DNA of 64,000 nt, from assembly GCA_023634235.1 (NCBI GenBank), contig JAMKCF010000073.1, forward strand, positions 62,001 through 126,000, in the 5' to 3' direction. The notes beneath the pieces were generated by a model. That model was not told the DNA's origin. It did not search any database and worked only from the letters and a program-made list of their open reading frames with translations. Position 1 is the first letter of the stretch. Each line of letters starts with the position of its first letter. Positions 56,770 to 64,000 of the stretch are shown piece after piece. The translations under genes and the position numbers were made by a program. Source of the DNA: Pisaster brevispinus. Its lineage: Eukaryota; Echinodermata; Asteroidea; Forcipulatida; Asteriidae.

Positions 56770-57554
56770 ATTCGTCGCCGTTTTCACGAAGTGGCGAATC
56801 CGCCCACGCAGCTGAAACACAGCGTTTCGAGAAAAACGCGTTTGAAGTTATTCACATTTTGAAAAAGTGTTTTCGCCGGTCTTTTAATTGAAAATGTAAA
56901 ATATATTTTAGTTATACGTTAGTGTATAAGTTGCTTACCATGACTAAACGCTTATTTATTTATTTGGATGCTCTTTTAGAAAGCTGTATGGTTCCAAACT
57001 TATTCGCCAGTTCGTGTAAACGCAAAATGCCACTCACCCCGGATTCGCCACACACAGCGCGCGGATTCGCCACACAGAGCACGCGGATTTGCCACTTCGT
57101 GAAAACGCAAAATGCCACTCACCCCGGATTCGCCACACACAGCTAGCCTTCAGTCGGGGCGCGCGCGCGCCACACAATACAAGACCAGCGCGCGTTGGTC
57201 TTGTCTGTACAGTAATGGGGTGGCGCGCGCGCCTTGACTAAAGACTACCACACACAGTGTGTGGCTTTAATACACGTTCCAATGTGGATCGAGGTGACAA
57301 CTCAACAAGCGCGTTTTAATACAATTTAACCCTGGGGAAAAGGTTATTCGCCGGTTCGTGAAAACGCAAAACAGTGATTGCAGACGATTCGCCGCTTTGG
57401 TAATTAGCGTAATTAGTAAACTATACATTTTCGAGCCTTAACATTTTGCAGGAATGTTAAGGACACTAAATACATTAAGAACATGTAAAAAAACGAAAAT
57501 GCCTCAACGCATCATTTTGGACGGATTCGCCACTTCGTGAAAACGGCGACGAAT
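56770..57554. mobile_element. 785-bp element with 34-bp perfect terminal inverted repeats
   Basis: The left end reads ATTCGTCGCCGTTTTCACGA and continues to AATCCG; the right end is its exact reverse complement. TA stands on both sides (target duplication TA, as in Tc1/mariner-type insertions). Sister U blocks at 19,170 and 28,925 show the uninterrupted site. The inside is much richer in G+C than the surroundings and repeats the segments GTGAAAACGCAAAATGCCAC and GGATTCGCCACACA(C/G)AG. No transposase frame is present, so it is non-autonomous. Confidence 0.88.
57148..57243. repeat. Nested GC-rich palindrome
   Basis: Left arm CTTCAGTCGGGGCGCGCGCG... (57,148-57,172) pairs with right arm TGGCGCGCGCGCCTTGACTA... 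(57,221-57,243). Between them stands a second hairpin, CAAGACCA/TGGTCTTG, around GCGCGCGT (57,180-57,203). It is probably a smaller inverted-repeat element nested in the 785-bp one. Confidence 0.7.
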
Positions 57555-59484
57555 TATATGAATCATAAAAACAATATTTGTCTGTGCTTGTCCCACCACC
57601 AGAAGAATCCATTTCCTCCTTCACACTCGCATAAAGTTATACTGTTTAAAAAATCAGTAACAAGTATCAGTTTCACTTGTTTCATAAAAGACCCAGAGAT
57701 CTTTCTTTCAATTCTCAGTTTTGTTGTTAGTTCGGCTTAAATAGACAACTTTCACTCCGTATTTAAATTAAAACATTCCGTTTCCTCAAATTAAGGTAGT
57801 GTCATAGATGGGTATATACTTAAGAAATGAACCCCATAAAAAGCTTTACTTTGGTAAGAAGCTTAGCAACTATTTCGAGAAAGGTATCCCTTCGAATTAA
57901 TATGGATTTTTCGCCCCGAGTTATTTGAATCTGAGAACGATTCATGCATGAATAGTTTCTCAGAGTTTTTCAGGGTTTATTTTTTTCCTTCAAACTTCCG
58001 TGGTGTCCGTATTCAAGTGGTGCGGCCAGAGATGCAGATGGTACTCGCTGCACCTCGCTAAATGCGGATGGATTTGACCATCTTGTGAAAATGCCATAAA
58101 AGGTTTTTGCTGTTTTTTGTTAACAAGTATACATTGTGTTCAGCTGAAACTTTCAGATATGACTTATGTTGTATCGTGTTGATAATTTTGCCAACACCTC
58201 AGCATTACTTTGACATTCTATGACACAGCCCTGAAAAGTAAACAATAAAAACTATCATTTCCCTTTGTTAATAATGGGTACAGACTATTCTTCCGCTATT
58301 TCTCAGTTTTGTAAGTTTAGGTAAAATAGACAACTTTCATTTCCGTTTTGAAAATGAAATACTCCGTTTCCTCAAATTAGGTCATTGATTAAGATAAGGA
58401 TAAGGACAACAATTATTTATTTTGGTCTGCCCTTCAAGTGAAATAATCTATATTGGTGTTTTTTATCCTGATTTTAATCCAAATCATTAGTGGAAAAAAA
58501 AACAGAAATTGAAATTACCGGATTATGGAGAAGATGAACTGATCGCGAGATGATTGCCCAGTTACAAATCCTCAACACATTTTGGTAATTTTCTGTCTTG
58601 TTTGTACTGTGCTATTTATCAAATTAAAAATCACAATGAGTTTAACTTAATGAAATTTGTCGCAGTACTCAATGGAGACAATGTTTAATATCATGCTGAA
58701 AGAAACGATAAGACCTTTGCCCACTTGTAAATAATTGAGGAGAATATACTTTTGAAATAAAGTTGAGATTGGTAATTAAGAATTTGTTATGTTTGTGTGT
58801 ACTTGTTTTTACAAATTCTCTGTAAATATAATTTCATCCTGTTGAGTTTCTACATTTGTCGCCGCGTCCCCTCCAGTTGGATACGAGCGTAGATCTTAAT
58901 ATTTTAAAGGTGTAAAGATTTTGTCTTTTTCTCCGTTTATTTTCCTTGATATTTGGATTTACCATGGACATTTTAAAATTTCATTCAGTTTTTAAAAACA
59001 CACCAGAAAACAAACAAATAAAACAACACCCCAACAAATCCAAACAGACAAGGTTTCAATTTTTCCAGGAAGTGAAGTGTAAATGGCCCAGTTATGTATG
59101 TATTCATTTATTTATTTGTTTATTATTATTTATTGGGGTGGGGTTGGGTTGGGAGAGTGTAGGCCTCATATTGTTTTTTAATACACAACACATCATTGAA
59201 TGAAATTGCGAAACTAAAAGTAAATGATAGTCCATGTACAGAACAATTAATAAACCAACCACCATACAGACAAATTGAAAGCTTAACAGATAAGAAAAAC
59301 ATTAACCTGTCCCAAGATAGAGACGCTTTGTCCAAGTTTTGGCCGATTTGACCCGAAAATTTAGACTTAACTTTTCGATTTTTAAAAGATTTTGCCTATC
59401 ACATGTAAATTGTGCGTTGTCTGTGTTATGCGAAAGCTCTGTATGTTTTTAGTTCTCAAAAAGCATCTTCTGTCAAAATTTACT

Positions 59485-59560
59485 CTGAGAGAGAGAAAGA
59501 GAGAGAAAGGGAGAGGAAGGGGAGAGGGGGAGGGGAGTGTGGGGGTGGAGGGGATTATTT
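59485..59560. repeat. Polypurine tract near copy 6
   Basis: GAGAGAGAAAGAGAGAGAAA followed by GGGGAGAGGGGGAGGGGAGT, about 230-300 bp upstream of the start codon, at the position corresponding to the tract of copy 4. Confidence 0.88.
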
Positions 59561-59685
59561 AACTTTGCCATGTCACTTTAATCATAGAGGAAGTTGATCA
59601 TAATAATAGTCATACAAATGTTATATACAACGTCCTTTTACGAGAACAAAAATGTTCACAACTCGAACACTTTGGATTTCATAGT

Positions 59686-59790
59686 GAGCGGACCTTTTGT
59701 CAAGGAAGAGCACGGTAACTTGCATGCTAGCTTCTATCAAGACTTTACATGTAGATTTCACTATACGCTGTTTTCATTCAGCGTGGAAAG
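59686..59790 (+). promoter_or_regulatory. Conserved proximal 5' block of receptor copy 6
   Basis: Contains GTCAAGGAAGAGCACGGTAA, GCATGCTAGCTTCTATCAAG, ACATGTAGATTTCACTATAC and GCTGTTTTCATTCAG nine to ten nt before the ATG. It is nearly identical to the block of copy 5. Confidence 0.5.
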
Positions 59791-61586
59791 ATGTATCCAG
59801 TTGTTCTGGTTGTGCTTGTTTTGTTTCATGGATGCAGAGCGTGTATCATCACGGGTCATCCGGAGGATACCGTAGCCGAGGTAGGAGAGACTGCCACGCT
59901 GAGGTGTAGCACTGACTTTACCATCTGTCAACAAGGGTGGTGCGCATTTTATTGGGAGCTAGAGACAAACAACACATTTGAAACAATTTCTCTATGTGCT
60001 GGTGTGTATTCTGGGTATCCAGACAGATATTCAGTGTCTTCTGGTCCTGACTGGTCTTTGACGATTACAGGAGTCCAGCCAAGTGATATGAAACAATATC
60101 GATGCAGCATTGTCTCTTATGAAACAAACCTCTGGTCTCGATCTCCCTCTATGACCCTCATCATACCATCACTAATCGACATCAGTGTCCAGCCGCCTCG
60201 TCGCCCAATAACAACGGGAGATAATGCTACATTTCACTGTAACGTTCAGTCACGACGTGGAGCTCTACAGACCCTCAATGTGAAATGGTTTGTGAATGGA
60301 ACTGATGTCAGAAGATTTCAAGATCAATCATTTTATCATTTGGATAACGATGGATACACCTTAACATTTCTCAAGATAAGTGTTAACTACACTAACGTGT
60401 ATTGTAAGGCACTCATTGGAACTAAATCTGTGAAAAGAAGTGATGAATGTCTCATATTCATACATCCTCAGAAGAAACCGAAAACATCCGCATTTCAATT
60501 ACCTGAGACCGAAGAGTCTCATCTCAACCCTGTCAGCAAAAATTATATGAACACAGTGTATTCCCCCCAGTCAACAATAACAACAGAGAGAAACATACCA
60601 GGTGTGACCGTAGAGGGAGCACATCCGTCCGAATCCACCCAACTTTCTCCCAAGAATCCTGATCCTAAACTTCAAAACTCATCCTCGGTAGATGTTACTA
60701 CGTTTATCTTAGTAGGAGGAGCTATCACTGCTGTCTTCTTGATGCTAGTCATCTCATTTCTTACTTACTGTCTCGTCTTCAAAAAGACAATCCAAAGCGA
60801 CACACAACACACGTTCTGCATCACACCTCAATATGACGGAGGAGAAAGTGATGCAGACGAGATATTAGAAACCCAACTGCACGGAGTCACTTCGAGGTGT
60901 GTTCAAAAAATGACCACACTAGCTCTGCAGGGAAGATCTCAGTTGAGTTCCCGAGAGAAACAATTACTGTGGAATTGACATCGGACTTACACCAGCAGGC
61001 AGAGACAAAACATGATCAAGACGTTTTGAACAAACCTTTGTCCACTGAAACTGATGGATTAGTAAAGGATGGGGAGAAACGTTATGATAAACAGTATCAT
61101 CCTGAGTCCATGTATGCTGTGGTGGACAAAAGTCGCGCCAATAGTAAGACATTGGACGCCATTTTCACTGATGAAGCATCTTGGAAAGTCTTCAGAGGGG
61201 GGAAAGATGGATCGAAGCTGAATCGTGGAACAGACACCGCTCAGACCCTGAGTAGTTATTCCAAATATGACACTCCGTCTGAGTGTGAGAAATCAACCGT
61301 CGCTGTGAAGGATTTGCCGGTATTAGGACGCGTTGTTGACCGTCAACCGTCCGGTCAGAAACCCCCTCGCGTCATTCCGTACCATCTCTCCAAACGCCGA
61401 GCGAACACCACGACCCAAGCCCAGGCCGGGGTAGAGCAGACGGCAGACCGTGGTGAGGACGGTCTCGTCAAGGATGACCCAAGACAGAGGAATGTGGAAG
61501 GTCTGATCTACGCTGACGTGGATCTATCGCGAGGGTCGGCAAGAATCATCAACCCGGAGGAGGAGACGGTTTATACTGGCATATGA
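59791..61586 (+). pseudogene. Ig receptor copy 6, frameshifted tail (395-aa truncated form)
   Basis: The 5' frame 59791-60978 is intact through signal peptide, V-like domain (loop C-QQGW-C, then FYW instead of HW), second Ig domain, stalk and membrane helix (TTFILVGGAITAVFLMLVIS...). Just inside the membrane an extra A (about 60,780) and a missing T (about 60,823) cancel each other. A missing base near 60,905 then shifts the frame, and translation ends at 60,978. The rest of the long tail is open in the other frame from 60,897, with SMYAVV, GLIYADV and ETVYTGI. GGA-to-TGA then cuts the last residues at 61,584-61,586. So the copy either makes a 395-residue surface receptor without ITIMs or is a young pseudogene; a sequencing error at the shift is also possible. 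Confidence 0.85.
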
Positions 61587-62660
61587 AACAAGAAAACTGT
61601 GGGTAAGATGAGGGCGGGAACTACAGGTCACGCCCTTAAAAAGGCTAACAACGATTACAATTAAAATAAGGAAAAGCGATGGGGGAAAAGGAGGGTATGA
61701 AGTGTACTTTTTTAGTCTGGCCAGATATTGTCAAAAACCAACAACGATTGAAATTGTTAATTTCATGACATTTTGAAGAATATTGTTGGTGCATAACTAT
61801 CTGGTGATGACTAACTTAAAGCACTCTGATCTAAAATCCCACGTGGTGTTAATTTGACAAATCGTTAATGGTTGAACACAAAACTATTTAAATTCATGGA
61901 AACTCATTGAACCAAAAATTGTTGTCTTTATTTTTGAACCTAAAATTACTTCCTGTCATGGGAACCCGTTTTTTAAACACAAATTTACCACTTGGATTTT
62001 AGTAAAAATACGGACATCTTTTAGTCTACACTAGCTATTGTCTTAATTGAATGGACATGTCTTCGTTCCGATTTTTGTTTGTTTCCTTTGATGACGATGA
62101 CTAAAGGGGCTTTCCAAAGTTCTAAAGATTGTCAAGATAACATTGAGAGTACAACTTCTTAAGATCGCTTGCCTTGTATTGAGTTCAAACTTTTCTAATC
62201 AAAGCCTGCTTTGTCTCCACATTAATCACTGCGTGTGCAAAAGCATTATTATCAACCCCCTAAACCTCCTTCCCAGGTAGAACATTCTATGGAGATCAAT
62301 CTCACAGCCTCTTCTAATGTTGTTTTCAATTATTGTATATTGACTTTTGCGTGTTCTAGTCAATTATAAGGAAGTTATTGTGAAACTAACGAGGAACTAA
62401 CACAGTAAAATATCTAGTCAGGAAACGCAATAAAGGAGTTAGGTCTTGTTATTTTAATAATTTACTAACTAAAAATGTATTTAAGATGAGCACTAGAGCT
62501 TAGATTTGATGTAATTGGTTTTATTGATAAAAACATATACTTATCTGAGTAAATGTGTATATAAGTATGAGCTACTCGTAGTCAGAGGTCTGTTGGACCG
62601 GTCGGATATCATTATACTCAGTAAGGGCCTACTTGTGCTCGTAGTAATACTACTTTTATG
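61587..62660. repeat. D block downstream of copy 6, first part
   Basis: Non-coding duplicate of the D blocks behind copies 3-5, more diverged, with a short local duplication of the TGAACC(T/A)AAAA(C/T)TA segment at 61,870-61,950. Confidence 0.65.
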
Positions 62661-63000
62661 ACCAAAAAAAATCTGACTGCGTCTCACCCTCCTTCAACTA
62701 CTACTCCACTGGCTTCCTATTCACGAACGTATCATCTTCAAGTTGTTAACCATCACATATAAATGTTGGAATGACACTTCCCCCCTTACCGGACAGACCT
62801 TATCACTCCTTACCAGCCTAATCGCACACTCCGCTCTAGCACAGATACAAGGATTCTCACAAAACCTCAAACCAGATACTCTAAATCTGCCAAAGGTTTT
62901 TATGCAGCTTCTACAAACCTTTGGAACAATCTTCAATATCAAACACGTCATGTCTTTCCACTTACTGAATTCTAAACATCGCTTAACACTCAACTTATCC
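62661..63000 (+). mobile_element. LINE reverse-transcriptase C-terminal fragment
   Basis: The plus strand reads LLQLLLHWLPIHERIIFKLL then TITYKCWNDTSP, the typical end of a CR1/L2/Rex-type LINE ORF2, and becomes unrecognisable after about 62,850. The frame is open to 63,003 but lacks the catalytic part. It differs from the LINE at 24.7 kb in sequence and orientation. Confidence 0.75.
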
Positions 63001-64000
63001 TGACTAGTTTAGCTTAATAGGCTATTTATTTCCTGCTCATTCCTTTGTATTGTTAATTGTTGATTGTAGTATTACTATTATTACAATGTTATTACTATAA
63101 TTAAACTCGATGGCCCATGTACTCGTACTCATTTTGGTCAAATCCGAAACAAAATTCAGTGTGATTTGAATAATCTCGAAGGCAAAATCAAGTTTAATAT
63201 GCAGCGGGCCTTTTATGGACCTGTATTAAGATGCGCAAACGTGTGGGACCCGTTTTCAGCACATGTGAACATCATATAAATTCCAGCCGAAAATATTCTT
63301 CAAATGTTCGTTGCAGATTACGCTCCACTGATGCGAGATTATAAGCTCTTTATTGTCGTCTGCACCAGTCAACAAACAGCTCTGGTTTGCAAAGTGTCCC
63401 CCATATACCCACGAATCTTTCACATATCGGTGTATGGGTAAAACCAACAATCATTATTTGTAACTTCAATAGCAAAGAAAGTTTTAAAAGCCAAACTAAT
63501 TTCATTTAAATCAAACACCCCAGAGTATATTAGTTTTTTTCAGCGTTTCAGCGATGTCAATGCATTCATTATGAGACAAACAATTTTCATTTCGATATTA
63601 TTAAACTCTTGTTTAAAAATTTATCAACTGCCCTTTATAAAGCATGATGCTACCCCACCCCACCCATACATAGGGGATTGTCCAGATGCTTTCAACTATA
63701 AACATGATTAAAGAATACATTTTCAAACCTAGTGGCAAGTTTCGTAGGTTCTCATTTGTTGGTAAGAAGCCACTACCTTTTAATCTACCAAACAAGTGTT
63801 GAAATTAAAAGGTAGTAATTGGCATCGATTTTCCTTGATCCAATTAGCTTCTGAAATAAATTCTAAAGTAACGCTTGTTTCTGGGTTCTCAATTGCTATA
63901 CTATTATTTCAGATAGTTTAAGCGAAGTTAAGGCATTCATTTTCAGGCAAACAGTCGCACATATCGTTAACTTAACATCATTTATAACTCCTTTTCCCCC
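63001..64000. repeat. D block downstream of copy 6, second part
   Basis: Homologous to 24,400-24,700, 25,600-26,450, 33,700-35,050 and to bases 1-290 of this window. The end of the window therefore repeats its beginning, as expected in a tandem series. No gene was seen. Confidence 0.7.

Larger units (their letters stand above)
54421..59690. repeat. U block upstream of Ig receptor copy 6
   Basis: Collinear duplicate of 17,150-21,240, interrupted by the 785-bp inverted-repeat element at 56,770. It ends with a GA/GGGGA tract at 59,490-59,555 in the position of the tract near copy 4. No gene is supported. Confidence 0.8.

Overview
This is eukaryotic DNA from an animal, most likely a marine invertebrate. 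Supporting signs are spliced coding exons with GT/AG borders, a secreted PAN/apple plus F5/8C (discoidin) protein, LINE and Penelope-like retroelements with GIY-YIG, several MITE-like elements and AT-rich intergenic DNA. The sequence alone does not fix the phylum. Cnidarian, lophotrochozoan and invertebrate-deuterostome genomes all carry this mix.

Left part (1-9 kb). A four-exon minus-strand gene (2549-4047) encodes a secreted protein of about 288 residues: signal peptide, PAN/apple domain and F5/8 type C domain. Its block was duplicated at 7.4-8.9 kb, but that copy lost the middle of the gene and its start codon, leaving an intact last exon joined to the remains of exon 1. A 55-bp minisatellite lies beside both copies.

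Main content (9-62 kb). Six plus-strand copies of one immunoglobulin-superfamily receptor family stand in tandem. Copy 1 is at 9271-10277 (dead) and copy 2 at 14612-15802 (intact, short tail). Copies 3 and 4 are at 21334-23382 and 30783-32693 (intact, long tail). Copy 5 is at 48741-50606 (one nonsense codon) and copy 6 at 59791-61586 (frameshift in the tail). Each encodes a signal peptide, a V-like Ig domain, a second Ig domain, a Ser/Thr/Pro-rich stalk and one membrane helix. The cytoplasmic tail is either about 55 residues (copies 1, 2) or about 275-300 residues with three tyrosine motifs of ITIM/ITSM type (copies 3-6). All of this lies in one uninterrupted exon per gene. The V-like domain is unusual: a near-invariant framework surrounds three variable patches, and the most striking is a C-x4-C loop whose four residues differ in all six copies. 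This is the pattern expected of a diversifying recognition receptor (immune or allorecognition), with long inhibitory-type and short-tailed members side by side.

Between the receptors lie long blocks that were duplicated together with the genes: a downstream D block and an upstream U block. Because the blocks are paralogous, each later insertion has an empty reference site elsewhere in the window. These are a 5'-truncated LINE (24.7-25.4 kb), an 8.7-kb insertion of three large tandem units dense in CRE palindromes (35.3-44.0 kb), a 1.35-kb insertion with a 53-bp tandem repeat (45.8-47.1 kb), a 496-bp element with inverted ends and an 8-bp target duplication (51.9-52.4 kb) and a 785-bp element with 34-bp perfect inverted ends (56.8-57.6 kb). 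A Penelope-like element and an SGNH-hydrolase remnant separate copies 1 and 2.

Reading: this is a young receptor cluster under birth-and-death turnover. Two or three members are intact and the others were broken by single recent lesions. The functional assignment is inferred from domain layout and tail motifs. Ligands, partners and expression cannot be read from the sequence.
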